Positions 10,370-21,130 are shown, counted from the first letter of the stretch. The stretch: DNA of 64,000 nucleotides from Platerodrilus igneus (GCA_036346225.1 JARFIW010000968.1:1488001-1552000); one strand, 5' to 3'. Made by a program: numbers and translations. Notes: generated from the letters alone by a model not told the origin.

Positions 10370-11195
10370 CTTGAACTATTCTACAAACGCGAAATGAGTC
10401 TTTTCATTTTTTGTAACCTTTTTTTGATAGTTTCCTTAATCCTTAGTATCGGTTCTCTAGTCCCTCTGTCTTTACGAAAACCATATTGGTCTTCGCCTAA
10501 ATAATTCTTAGTTAAAGCTTCTACTTTATTTTTAATTATTTTTGTTAGTATTTTGGAAGCGTGGGAAGTGAAACTAACCGTTCTAAAATTTTCACACCTA
10601 TCAGCTCCTGACTTTTTTAGGATTGAAATAATAATATTTTTTTCGAAGTCTATTGGGACCTTACCTGTGTCATATATTACTTTTACTAGTTCATATAACC
10701 TGTCTAAAGTTTTCTGACTTGCATATTTTATTAATTCTGCGGGTATTTCGTCTATCCCCGGCGCTTTATTTAGTTTAAGATCCCTAACAAGTCTATCAAA
10801 TTTTTCTCCTAATATTGAGAACCCTATTTCTACATCCTCTTCATGGTCGTTCTCCAACTCATCCATATGGTCTCCTTTATATAAATCTTTTAAATATCTT
10901 TTCCATCTATCTGCTACCTCAACTTCATTTATTAGAAGCTCATTATTTTTATTTTTAATACTATTATATTTTTCCTATTTTCCCAGCAAAATTTTTTAAC
11001 TGCACTGTAAGCCCTGTCTGTCTTACCTACTCTCAAATTATCTTGTATTCCCTTATAATTTTCCTCCAACCATTTATTTCTAGCTTTACTACAATCATGT
11101 ACTATATTATTTCTAACTTTATCCAATTCTCTTAAAGGTTTAAGCTTTTTTCTATTCTCTATTAAATCTAATATCTCCTTTGTTATCCAGGGTTA
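10370..11195 (-). pseudogene. Non-LTR retrotransposon (LINE) reverse transcriptase, N-terminal part
   Basis: The open frame 10866-10381 (161 codons) holds classic LINE RT blocks: LNKAPGIDEIPAELIK (residues 32-47), a SxHASKILTKI block (101-110) in place of the usual S-ASK-, and QYGFRKDRGTREPI (127-140). Upstream, 11126-10932 reads as the endonuclease-RT linker (ARNKWLEENYKG...AYSAVKKFCWENR). Reading can be followed to about 11195, where similarity stops. The catalytic (Y/F)xDD palm motif is absent because the frame is interrupted after residue 161 and the region was deleted. The C-terminal part continues at 9650-10075. Clade is uncertain; these motifs resemble widespread arthropod LINEs near RTE/Daphne/Jockey-group proteins. 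Confidence 0.75.
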
Positions 11196-13399
11196 TCTCG
11201 CTTCAAATCAGTAAAGAGAGAAGTCGAATCAATAAGACACTTTTTTCCAAAGCTGAAGCTGCATTTATAAAACTTTGAAAACAAGGAAGGAACTTAAAAC
11301 TATTCCCACCGATATTGGTGTAGAATATTCTGAGAAAGCAATTGAAAATATATACAAAGGCAAAACCTTTCTAGAATTAAAAAATCAAAATACGATAATT
11401 TATTCTATTGAATTTCGTTGTTAACAGGGGAATGCAAACCACCTTTTAAAATATTTCTGCTAGTTTAGGCAAATTGCAACACAGCTAAGCAAATCGAGTT
11501 GCCTGCCTTTTTCAAACAGAATAAAGTTTGTATGATTATCGACCCACGTTACAAATATTTCTAAAATTACTAAAAGAGAAGGAACGTTATAACCCATAAA
11601 ACTAGAGCAACAAACACGTGCAGATATAACAAATAACATTTCAGCAAACATGAGCATGTAACAAATACATTTAAGCATTTAATCTTTTCATAGAACTTAT
11701 TTACAAATAATTTTAACGACCACCAAATCTAACGAGCAGCGGTTACAATATTTTACAAAGAAATGCTAAAGCGAGCTGCTAGGTTTTAAAAGTGGTTTTA
11801 CAATAACATTTATTTCGACCAAGAACTATTTGAAATAACAAAAGTGTATATCAAGGAAGAGTGTTTGTTTGTTTTTAACGAATTTCTAAACAGTTTTAAA
11901 ATCTATTCCACGTACTGAGAAACATTTATACAGGACGGTTTTAATATTTGAATATTGAACTTATTATTTGAGAATAACATAAAAGATTTAGATTAGCGTT
12001 TTCAATTAAGGTCGTTGTAATTTAATGCAGAATCACTTTATTTCAGAAAGTTACCGTAACAAAATGTTGCCATCACATGTTAAAATCTTATGAGAAGGCT
12101 CTGTGAGCAAACGTGCGTGCGAGTTGCGCGTGCAAAAAACCGCGCGTGCGTACTTAACTTCGAAAGTGTGTGCGGCTGTGGATGCGTGCATTATATGTAC
12201 GTGTAGAAATTGTTTGACTATGTGTATGAGCGTGCGTGTTTGGGTACTTGGGAACGTGCCTGCGCGTGTTCTTTCGTGAATGTGAATATAATCATGCGTG
12301 CATTAGTGTGTAAGCGTACGCGCATAAGTATTTTTCTCGAATACGGTGCCTATTAGCATTTTATAAGGATCTGATTTGTAGAGCATTCTTTAAAATTTAT
12401 GGCAAGATCTTTGATTTTTTAGCTTTAAATTTGAAATACACAAAATGAGCTAAAATTTAAACAATTGTTATAGTTATTGTTCCTTAGAGTTAATATATTT
12501 CTTTTTATTTTGTACCTACATCGCCTTGGCGAATATCTCAATTTTGTTACTGGTTGTGATAAAGTTTAACCACCTTGGCGCATCTTCCACCTTCTTAGAG
12601 ATTTGTGCGAAAACAATGCACAATCCACTCTAAAAGGATGATTTATGGAATATTCAACGATGTCAATTTTGTATTCTTTAATATTTCACGCAACAGCAGG
12701 CGTATTTGAGATCAATTTATTCAAATTTACACAAAATTTTTGTTTGATGAAAAACGATATATAATTAATTGGAGGAAATTTCATGGTGTAGTGGTTTAAA
12801 TCAATTGGCTGTTGAAAATAAATCATTCGGTGGTTGTCTTTTATCTTGGATTACGGTTTCACAATTTCAATGTTGGTCGTATAAAAGCAGCACTTCCGCG
12901 AACACATTAAATTGCTTAATGTCGAAGTTGTGTAGAGTTACATTAAATTCAAAATAATTTGAAACCTGAAATTGACAGTTGTAGTAGTATCTTTACAATA
13001 TACCTCTTGATCTTTTGTAATATCGATGTTACATAATTGCCAATCCAAGTGCATTCATAGGAACACCTTAATACGTAGTAATTTTAAGTGGTGGATGCAT
13101 TATTCTACGCTAAACCTAAATATCAAAACACAAGACTTTGCTTTTATGATAGTGGAAGGACCTGAATTCTATCAATAGATTGTACAACATAATTTAATAT
13201 TTTACCACTGGTGCTACTTATTCTTAACCCGGCATTTGTCGCTATCGAAAAATTACGCCGTTTGTCGTGTGTGAGCATTTTGCTCACACAATAAATGATT
13301 GCATTATGATGACCTGTTATAACAAACACTGCTTACTTTGGAAAAAAAGGTTTTTGTTATTATGTAATAAAATTTCTTTATTTACTTGCTATAAAAGTA
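11196..13399. other. No recognised gene
   Basis: AT-rich DNA with short open frames only (for example 11460-11678 minus and 12769-12957 plus), none with family motifs. The single distinct feature is the alternating GC/GT segment listed separately. Confidence 0.45.
12108..12325. repeat. Alternating purine-pyrimidine (GCGTGCG-rich) tract
   Basis: A 200-bp island in AT-rich surroundings dominated by GCGTGCG, GTGTGTG-like and GCGCGTG motifs with many CpG steps. It is a degenerate simple repeat, the type of composition that can adopt left-handed helix. Confidence 0.6.
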
Positions 13400-13984
13400 A
13401 GAACAAAAAGCCCATGTGGTTGGTTACCGATTGGGCGCGTCTCCAGGTGGCGGATAGGAGAAATCCCAGAATATATGACCAAAGGATTGGCTATCTACTC
13501 TGGGAAGGATCGTGATAAGCTTATCTCTTTCAGTGACCCAGTGCCTGAGTGGTATAAAACCCACGACATGGTAAAGAGCAAGTGACTGTGCTAGAACGGA
13601 ATAAAATCCGCCCCCTAGCCAAGTGAAAACGATCTCGCGGACGAAACTACTCTGCCCAAGCTATAGTTACGTGACTAATGAGCCTGCACTGAGGTAAATG
13701 AAGCCGGTGGGGCAATTTTGCAACACCAATACACCGCGCCTTCCCTGCTGCCGTGATCATGTCTCACGGGCAAGAGGGTGTGGGAGTCTTGGCTTAACCA
13801 CCCGGACCAAGAAGAGACAACCTCGCTAAAAATCCTAAATTCTGTGGCAAAGGACCGAGCCCAAGGGATGCGTGGCTGGATAGATGACCAGTCTTAATCA
13901 GTCCAGAACTCGGGAAACAGGGCGGTACCCTGTTTTATTCACGTCTCCCATGCCAACAAGGGGCACCTGGCATGGTGACCATTT
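13400..13984. other. GC-richer block of unknown origin
   Basis: Base composition changes sharply from AT-rich flanks to about half G+C, with CpGs retained. The block includes a hairpin (GGGCGGTACCCTGTTTTATTC region near 13920) and a GGGGCACCTGGCATGGTGACC segment near 13960. It ends where the piggyBac fragment begins. It may be the 5' UTR of a LINE or another element, but no coding motif identifies it. Confidence 0.35.
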
Positions 13985-14905
13985 ACACCCCCCTTACTCA
14001 TGGGATCAATTATGAATAGTATTGGTACCATAACAGATCTTTTTGTTTTTCTGTTTTTGCGTCTTTGGCAAACTGCACACATACCGGTAACGCTCGCACT
14101 GGTTGAGGCTTCAACTTCCTCAACTCCGGCAAGTTTTCGTATTGATGTCTTCAATTCGATTGGTATATTTGGTATTGTTAATCTTGACAACACAAATGGT
14201 TTCATTAGATTTATTGCCAAGTGCTTCAAATAAATTCGACGATCTAACTTATTATTTGTGTTAAAGAAATAAATAATCTGGAAATTTATGCTACCTATAT
14301 TCAACAAACAATAGAAAATGGTATGGGGCCACCTTTAACTGATTCTTGCAGTAGAATATAGAAAGACCATTTCATCAACAATGTCGACGCCGCCTTTGTT
14401 TTATTGTAGAAAGTTATGAGTTTGGGGTTTTTTTTGGTCAATTTCATCTATTTCATCATCTGTGTGCATAGTTGAAAAAAGCAATTAATTTTTATGTTTC
14501 TTAGGTACATACGGAACTAACACGCTGGTTTTTAAAAAAAAGGCGAACATGCTGCTGTTTGCAGGTCTTTCTTTTATATTGATAAAGAAACTTGGAATTT
14601 TTCTTTTATTTTTCCTTATCCTTATCTAAGAGTTTTTCTACCAACGGAATTGATGCGAAATAATTATTCATAGCAATATTTCGTCCGCTGTTTAAGAACG
14701 GTGGCGATAATCTCAAAACAACACTTTCCATTTTATTGTCTTGCGTGGAGGGGCCGTCAGGTTGTTCACCTGGATATATTTCCAAGTTAGATGTATTAAA
14801 CACTTTAGCATTAACCAAAGCATACATTTTAATGCCATACCTTGTTGGCGTACTAGCGATGGAATTTGCAGCTTCCTCGAAAAGCAGGTAACATTTCATC
14901 TATTA
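13985..14905 (-). pseudogene. piggyBac transposase, C-terminal half
   Basis: Minus-strand reading gives piggyBac (DDE_Tnp_1_7) landmarks. 14899-14606 contains TRYGIKMYALVNAK, SNLEIYPG and NIAMNNYFASIPL. Then a GGVDIVDEM block lies near 14370-14395, and LKHLAINLMKPF plus CAVCQRRKNRKTKR lie in 14307-13985. The last is the start of the Cys-rich C-terminal domain that binds DNA ends. The second catalytic Asp (normally MDNYF) is Asn here (residue 78 of the first piece, about 14666-14668). The third catalytic Asp in GGVD is kept. A frame change joins the pieces, and the N-terminal half is missing beyond 14905, where a Jockey-like LINE abuts. The copy is inactive. Confidence 0.82.
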
Positions 14906-14919
14906 TGAGCAATTTACTA

Positions 14920-15600
14920 GGTTCGTAATTGTTCATCATGCAGAGACTGCAAACGGCGATGGACGCTCTCGAGGAGGGGCTAAGACTCTGGCGAGTCGAG
15001 GTCAATCCAGAAAAGAGCACGGCAGTTTTCTTCTCAAAGCGACGTCACCGACCTGGAGACGACGTCAGAGCATTCAGCGAACCGATACCTTGGCGTTCAG
15101 ACGTCAAGTATCTAGGGGTAATCCTTGATTCGAAGCTGACTCGGAAAACCCACATCGAGTATGCGCCAAACAAGGGCAAGGGAGTTATAACGCTGCATTA
15201 CCCTTTGACCAATCGCCGAAGTAGGGTAAACGCTTCAAACAAGCTTAGGCTCTACAAGGCGATAACCAGACCGACGTTTGCATACGCATCAGCGGTGTGG
15301 GGCAACGTAGCGGAAACGCACATGCGCAACCTCCAGGTGATTCAGAACAAGGTCCTAAGGGGAGTCTTTGGAGCTCCCTGGTTCATTCGAAACGCTCAGC
15401 TTCACTGAGAGGCAAACCTGCAAATCGTCAAGGAATGGCTCCGTTCAAACGCAGAGCAAACGAATCCTGAGAGCGTATGAAGATGCCCTATGGCAACGAC
15501 ATAGACACCCCAGTGCGATGCTCCGATGATCTTTGCTGCGATTCCATCAGACATTATAATTTGAATAAGGGCCGCTATACTTGCGGTCACGTCCCCAATG
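14920..15600 (+). pseudogene. Jockey-like LINE, reverse transcriptase C-terminal region (5'-truncated)
   Basis: The open frame 14929-15408 shows the thumb/connection of Jockey-group RT: LWRVEVNPEKSTAVFF (typical VNP-K-), then IPWRSDVKYLGVILDSKL (W-VKYLGV-LD hallmark), HIEYA, RLYKAITRPTFAYASAVWG and NLQVIQNKVLRGVFGAPWF. After a TGA at 15406-15408 the frame continues as a recognisable NLQIVKEW segment. The RT catalytic box lies upstream and is absent, as expected of a 5'-truncated insertion. The 3' UTR probably extends to about 15.9-16.2 kb. The 5' end abuts the broken piggyBac copy, which may have been its target. Confidence 0.8.
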
Positions 15601-16584
15601 CCCCACCTGAAGGTACTACATTGGGTTTAAACGCAAAAACATAAACGTGCTCCAAATTAAATCTAACCTCAAAATTAATCCATCTTAAATAAAAATCTAA
15701 CAAACTGAAACAAAATCTAAAAATAGGGTTTAAATAATGGTATCCCTAGCGTTGATTTTGCTGTGTGCCCGATCAACAAAACACAACCAAAAGTAAAAGG
15801 GGGAGGGATCCGTAATACCGGATAGCAGCTGCCAGCTTTGCTTACCGGTGCGACCTGAAGGGTCGACTTAAAATTATCCAAAACTAGCTAACTAATTTTA
15901 AAAATGGATTTAAATTTCTAAGCATTTGCCAAATATTTGTAATAGTGAATCCAGCTATTTTGCCTGTTCTATAAATTTACAAATTTATCCTTTCTGGTTT
16001 AAGAATTTATTCTAATTTCATCCTAAATTTGTCCCTAGCGTTCCCTATCATTTCTTAACTGACATATTATAATTACAATATTCTTTCCTATATATACTGC
16101 CACCAAAAATTGGCGGCAAAAACGTCAAACAAATAAAATCAAGCCACAGAACAAAAGTAAGGGCAAAAATAAATATAAAATAAGTATTAATATATTAATG
16201 TAAGTATATAAATAAATATAAAATAAATATATAAAAAAAATTAATAAACATCTAAATTAGCAAAAGCATTACCTAAATTATCAGTTATACTTGCATAAGC
16301 ATTATTATGGCTAGCGCCATTACACACAAAAAAACGTGCTCGTTAAATTATTTCAAAATCTTCTTATTAATACAAGTCAATGCTTATGGAAGTACACCGC
16401 CACAATTTTATTCCTACCTCGTATATAAATTTCTCCAGCATTCAAAGATCTGGTGGTCTTCCTACATCTATTGATATCTTACTTTTAAGGGGAGTTGAAA
16501 ATGCGCTGTTAGATTCCATCAGACATCCGAAAAAAACAAACTGCGCGTAACGCCAAGTTTTTCCAATTTACGACGGCGGTGAAA
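15601..16584. other. LINE 3' UTR and AT-rich tail
   Basis: From 15601 the GC content stays moderate to about 15880 (likely the LINE 3' UTR, with GGGGGAGGGATCC and CCTGAAGGGTCGAC), then falls. At 16165-16250 there is an AAATATA/TAAATA simple-sequence tail. No coding region. Confidence 0.4.
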
Positions 16585-16912
16585 GACCTAGAGGCGACTT
16601 CTTGGCGTAGTTGTTATGTATGTGACTACTACGCCCAAGGTCCCGGGTTCGCACCCCGACACGGTCCGTTTGAAACATGTTAGGCAAGCATTTTTCACAA
16701 AAATACGTCCTCCTTCGGATGAGAGGTAAAATGGAGGTCCCGTGTGTGTGTGTATGTGTGTGTGTGTTGTCACGCACGTTAAAGTTCCCTACCTTGCTTG
16801 GAACAGCAAGTGTTCGGCAAAATTCAAAAATGTATTAGGTTAAAATAAAACTCGCTTCCTGGCCAATGTAGTACCTTCGGGAGGCGCATTGGAAAATCAC
16901 ATGTAAGAAGAA
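16585..16912 (+). mobile_element. tRNA-derived SINE, copy 1
   Basis: The head has RNA polymerase III box A (TGGCGTAGTTG at about 16603-16613) and box B (GGTTCGCACCC at 16646-16656), as in tRNA-derived SINEs. A shared body follows (GACACGGTCCG, CTCCTTCGGATGAGAGG, TTGTCACGCACGTTAAA, GCAAGTGTTCGGCAAAATTC, GTAGTACCTTCGGG). A GT microsatellite expansion sits at 16741-16769. The cloverleaf is incomplete, so it is not a functional tRNA gene. It lies head-to-tail with copy 2 and matches the reverse copy at 47.7-47.9 kb. Confidence 0.85.
16741..16769. repeat. (GT)n microsatellite within SINE
   Basis: GTGTGTGTGTATGTGTGTGTGTG, absent from the same position in SINE copy 2. It is a copy-specific expansion. 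Confidence 0.85.
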
Positions 16913-17390
16913 GGACCTAGAGACGGCTCTGTGGCGTAGTTGGTACGTGTGTGAATACTACGCCCAAGGCCCCCGTTCAAATCCCGACACGGTCCGCTTG
17001 AAAAATGTTGGGCGAGAATTTTTACAAAAATACACCCTCGTTCGGATGAGAGGTTAAATGTAGGTCCCGTGTAAGTGTTGTCACGCACGTTAAAAATCCC
17101 TACTTTGCTTGCAGCAGCAAGGGTTCGGCAAAATTCCAAATATTCCAAACAAAAAAAAACCTTCTCTCTGGCCAAGGTAGTACCTTCGGGTGGAGCATTG
17201 GAAAATCAGATGCAAGGTGAAGAACCTAGTCCATGTACGCTAGTCACGGGATACCTATAAACGTCTATGACAAGGGATCTCGAATCCGACACCAAAGTGG
17301 GTTTTCAGTGGGTACGTCCTTGCTTAGGTAAGGAAGAGCCCACACAGCGGATATAAAATCTTTTACTACCATAACAAAAAAAAAAACACG
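16913..17390 (+). mobile_element. tRNA-derived SINE, copy 2, with A-rich tail
   Basis: Box A (GTGGCGTAGTTGG, 16931-16943) and box B (CGTTCAAATCCC, 16974-16985) are followed by the same body as copy 1, to about 17225. Unlike copy 1, sequence continues through a GGGATACCTATAAACG...CCCACACAGCGG segment to an A-run at about 17376-17389. This could be the full 3' part, perhaps a LINE-derived tail, or an unrelated flank. The two copies share the GACCTAGAG start, suggesting tandem insertion or duplication. Confidence 0.8.
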
Positions 17391-17555
17391 ATTACAGCAA
17401 TTAATTTTAACCGCCACTACCTATAAACCTTTTTTTTTAATATGATTTGTTTTAGAGCTATCCTACAATTCAGATATATGCTACCACCCGCAGCGACAGA
17501 GAAAATGCATTCTGTCAGTGGAATATGATAGAAATGTAAGTAAACCCATTTTTTG

Positions 17556-17915
17556 GTTGTCCACTAACAGCTAAACTATTTTAATAACAAAGATTTAGAA
17601 ATTGTAAATATAACAAGACTGAAAGTTTCACTCTAGATGTTGTTTAAATAATTTTTTTAATGTGCATGCGAGACGCTACTCTTTAAATTACTTTACAGAG
17701 AATTTAGTAAAGTAAACAATTATATTTTTGCTACAATATTTTTTTTGGTTAAACTGTTTTGATAACAAAGATTTAATAATTGTAAATGTCACAAGACTAA
17801 AAGATTTTGTTTAAATTTTTTTTTCTATTTAATGTGCATGTGAGACGATACCATTTAAATTACTTTACAGAGAATTTGGCAAGGTACAATTATATTTTTG
17901 CTATAGTATTTTACG
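17556..17915. repeat. Tandem duplication, ~180-bp unit x2
   Basis: Copy 1 (about 17556-17740) and copy 2 (about 17741-17915) share TAACAAAGATTTA, ACAAGACT-AAAG, TTTAATGTGCATG-GAGACG, TTTAAATTACTTTACAGAGAATTT and CAATTATATTTTTGCTA. Confidence 0.85.
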
Positions 17916-18092
17916 ATATTGTGAAAATCCTTCGAGATAATTTGTGAAAAGTATAAAAATGTATTTATTATTTTCAAATTAAGTTTTTTGTACTGTGAAA
18001 ATCCTTCGGAGTAATTTTTGAATTTATCAGGAATTTATTTATTATTTTAGTGAAAATTTTTGTACTATAAATTCTTCGGGATATTTTATAAA
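17916..18092. repeat. Short tandem repeats, ~70-bp unit x3 (degenerate)
   Basis: TGTGAAAATCCTTCG-G-ATAATTT recurs at about 17928, 17995 and 18050, with intervening TTTATTATTTT. It follows directly on the 180-bp pair. Confidence 0.65.
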
Positions 18093-18764
18093 AGTTATTG
18101 TTTTCGTCAAGAGCTGGTTTACTTCTCTGGTGCAACAAGTTTTTCTAATTAAAGGTTTTATAAATAATTTTTTGTATTATAGTCAAATAGAGTTGAAAAT
18201 AAAATTTATACCTTGTGGTTTCCATTTTTTCTTTATGTGTGACCTAACCCACTACGACGGCAAAGATTCTTTCGATTCTCCCATTTTTTTGTTGGGGTAC
18301 TCCCTGCGGGCTAATATTATTTTGCTTACTGTACTTTACCCTCCTTTTGTCCGCACGGATTACCGTAACATTGTATTAATGAAATTTGTGTTTTTTCAAT
18401 TACCAAGCAGGCCGGTGTCAGAAATTAAGTATAAATAAGTATTTGCTTGTTTTGCGCGTTCTAATAGTAGCGTTCAGTAAGAAACCTCAATTTTTCTGAT
18501 TAATAGTTATGTGTAATAAAACTCTGGCTACTAGTTTAAAAATGCTATGGCATAATAGTTTCCCCAACATTGATATGCGTGATATTATTTATAGTTTTAC
18601 TTAATCAAACTTTAGTGGACTAGAAGCGGCTCTAAGATATTTACAATTATACTAAAATCAAAAGCAACCCAATCACAAACTGTTCAGAAATCTTAACAAC
18701 CGGATAGGCGAGACTGGATATTTTCTTCCTAAAAGTGACAATTGCGCTAAAAAACAATCATCGC
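18093..18764. other. No recognised gene
   Basis: A plus-strand open frame at 18130-18438 (102 codons) has no family motif. The stretch with CCCACTACGACGG to GTCCGCACGGATTACC is less AT-rich than its surroundings but was not identified. Confidence 0.4.
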
Positions 18765-19110
18765 CGATGAAGAAGAAGGGGTTGTAATTCGTATTTCGAA
18801 AATTCCATATCTAAGCACTCCTAAATTAGGTGTGACAACAGGAATAAGTCAATCGTCTAGAATTATGAAGAAAGAGTGTTCAGAGTTCATTACCTAGAGA
18901 TGTACCAGATCGCCTACGATTTGTCCAATTTTAACAAGATATACAAAATGCCAACCCAAATTTTTATGATAAGATTGTTTTGGCCGACGAGGCAACGTTT
19001 ACTAGACAAGGAGTTTATATTTGTAAAAACGATTTGGCAAGTAGATTTATTTAAATTTTGGGTATGGCATATCACAGCTTATTTGCTGCAATAAAATATG
19101 GCGAAATTTC
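18765..19110 (+). pseudogene. Possible DDE transposase fragment (DEATFT motif)
   Basis: In shifting frames the region reads as a helix-turn-helix-like stretch (LGVTTGISQSSRIMKK, about 18820-18880), then NPNFYDKIVLADEATFTRQGVY (about 18955-19015). The latter resembles the W/A-DE-TFT-NG motif of an IS630/mariner-related transposase group common in arthropod genomes. Several frame changes and stops occur within 350 bp. Assignment rests on motif memory and is tentative. Confidence 0.4.
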
Positions 19111-19179
19111 GTATCATCCTGTTTCGATAAACATTGGCCTTATCTCTGAGTCTATGTTTTAAGGGTCTAGCATTAGTTT

Positions 19180-19542
19180 GGCATAGATAAAACGAGTCTC
19201 TTGCTTTATGTCTTCCAAATCTTCTTTAGCATCTTAAGATCCAATTACGTCACGAAATTTCCAAACTTGTAGTAACCAGTTTCGTTTTTTAAAGTTTCAA
19301 ATACATTTCGTAACAGCTCATATTTAGGTAGATAAAGGTTTTTCAAAAATACAGACATTTTGGAACCTAAGCCCATTCTCGTGTAAAACTAAAGATATTA
19401 AAGCGTTGGTCTTTCCACAACCTGACTGTCTAGCGAAGATCGCTCGTACGTTAGATGGGAACAATGAACCATATTTCTCAGCTTCTTTTACATTAAAAGT
19501 AGAAAATTCTTCAAACTTTTTGCTGCTTTGTAATTTCCGCAT
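19180..19542 (-). pseudogene. P-loop ATPase fragment resembling virus/Polinton packaging-type ATPase
   Basis: The open frame 19542-19324 (72 codons) runs from an Asn-Val-Arg-Ala-Ile strand into a Walker A loop, RQSGCGKTNALISL (residues 38-51), then LRFQNVCIFEKPLST. The combination VRAI...SGCGKTN, hydrophobic helix, NGLRFxNVYI is characteristic of A32-like packaging-type ATPases in Maverick/Polinton and related DNA-virus-like insertions in invertebrate genomes. After a frame change, similarity continues to about 19180. Residue 37 is Ala where Gly is usual in the P-loop. It immediately follows a pipsqueak-like HTH on the same strand and is broken. Confidence 0.5.
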
Positions 19543-19735
19543 CAGCTTCCTTAGGGACAGTATAGGTGCTTTCTAAGTTCTTCTCATTCTCCAATCTTTT
19601 AACGCGATAGTGTACTGTTGCTCTTGGTATATTAGGCTATTTACGAGCTGCGTAGAAACTCGCAACTTTGCAAAATTTTATTTATAGCGTTTAATAAAGA
19701 TTTCTTGGTGTACCGTTTATTGTTTTTACTCATAT
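19500..19735 (-). pseudogene. Pipsqueak-like helix-turn-helix fragment
   Basis: Minus-strand reading from about 19735 starts KRYTKKSLLNAINKI and, after one frame change and a stop, continues PNIPRATVHYRVKRL, then an acidic/basic tail. The order R/KYTxxxLxxAI...IPxxTLxYRVK is the pipsqueak HTH pattern found in transposases, BTB proteins and mobile-element proteins. It ends just before or overlapping the ATPase start, which suggests neighbouring genes of one element. Confidence 0.45.
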
Positions 19736-19739
19736 TTTA

Positions 19740-20055
19740 AGCATACCCTATTAAGACTGACCGCAACTTTCAAATATATATTTATATACCCAAAAATTTA
19801 GCTGTACTTATAGCAGTTTTTGACATGGTAAATAAGTTTATAATAGTTCTTTGAACTGTCTGGGTGGAACCGTCATAGTACTTCGACGTGTTAAATAAGT
19901 TCGCCATAGTATTTCGACGTGACGTAATCGAGATGACCTAGAATTTATTTACAAAAGCAAAGAACAAGGATAGTTTTATAAAATTAAAACAAAATAAAAT
20001 TTTTACATGACTTTATAACAAAAAGATTCAAAATATTTCATTGTAAATAAATCTA
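19740..20055. other. No recognised gene between HTH-like and structural-like fragments
   Basis: AT-rich. It includes a short near-repeat at about 19850-19925 (TAAATAAGTT-TATAGT then TTAAATAAGTTCGCCATAGTATTTCGACGTG, with the last 12 bp also seen just before). It may be a non-coding spacer of the same element. Confidence 0.4.
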
Positions 20056-21130
20056 TTAGCAACTTCCTTAAACAGGTTGTATTCAAACATGGAGTCGTGG
20101 AAGATTTAAGCGTACGCTTTCACTGACGTTTCAAAATTTGTAGATTCCTCTAATTTCATTCTTGCGTATACTATTGCGTCCTGAGACGACAGTGTATCAT
20201 AAATATGGGCAAATCTTTAAACTTGCTGTAGCCCATTAAACATTAATGAAAGGCTGTCCCAGTGGTATTACTCCAGAAAGTTGTATAAGACAGGTACGCC
20301 GGTAATTATTCGTTTTGTTCAAAATCCAGGTTCATGCGATTTTGAGGAATGTTTGAAAGTTCAGATACACTTTCATATTGAATATATAAGTATGCAGTAT
20401 TTTTTTCGTTCGAATTTTCCGCTTTGCAAGGCCAGTAATTTCCACCGAGCCTATTCTGTTTCTCCATATCAGTGACTTGTATTGAGACAATGACGGGAGT
20501 TCGCATGGTTCCATTTTCTGAATGACACCATGATAGACGATTAAGTTTGCATATGCGATAGCAGAGAAACCTTGGCACAATTGCCTAATGTTATATGCGG
20601 TACTTCGCATGTTATGTGTTGTGTGCTAAAGGTTACAGTATTTTCCGGAGATTTGTAGCAATTCACATCGGATTTGAAACCAATAAGTATTTATTCTTGA
20701 GTCATGTTTACAATAGTTTTCTTATAGTCTTCGAAATATCCGAAAATGGTCTTGAGCGGTATAGCGCAAACAAAACGGATATCCTTAAATATGAATTCAG
20801 ATTTCCACCCGGTGTGTACGATGGACTTTGTTTCCAATTTTTCGAGAGAAACCAATCCTTAATGGTTCGTATGATTCCAAGTGTTCGACACACATCGATT
20901 ATGTGGTTATTTTCTAACTTGTATTGGATTTCTTCCAACAGAAGGTATGGTACATTTGTAATAAATTTGGAACGCTGTAGCCGGATTTGCTACTTTATAG
21001 GCACCCTTGATAAATACAAAATTTAAGTGGGGGTATGTCACGTTATCACTGCTTTAATTTTTATAAAAAATCCAACCATTGCATTCTGCACTCAATGTAA
21101 AGGGGAAATAAGTATAATAGTCTACAAATA
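20056..21130 (-). pseudogene. Decayed minus-strand coding region, possible structural protein of a virus-like element
   Basis: Several overlapping minus-strand frames stay open in turn (20938-20708, 20610-20332, 20578-20306, then to about 20060). The amino-acid composition looks protein-like rather than random, with many frame changes and stops. The upstream part (21130-20700) is beta-rich with paired aromatic and Pro/Gly motifs, like jelly-roll structural proteins of Maverick/adintovirus-type elements. The downstream part (20250-20060) reads as a helical segment with Tyr/Phe-rich repeats. No single motif is decisive. Assignment comes mainly from neighbourhood (ATPase and HTH on the same strand) and general resemblance, so it is a low-confidence inference. 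Confidence 0.3.

Noticed and set aside
16595..16660. tRNA gene from box A and box B
   Set aside because: The same head is repeated at 16.9 kb and 47.9 kb with a common non-tRNA body, and the arms do not complete a cloverleaf. It is a SINE head.
18130..18438. 102-codon plus-strand ORF
   Set aside because: No motif; hydrophobic composition is expected from AT-rich sequence.
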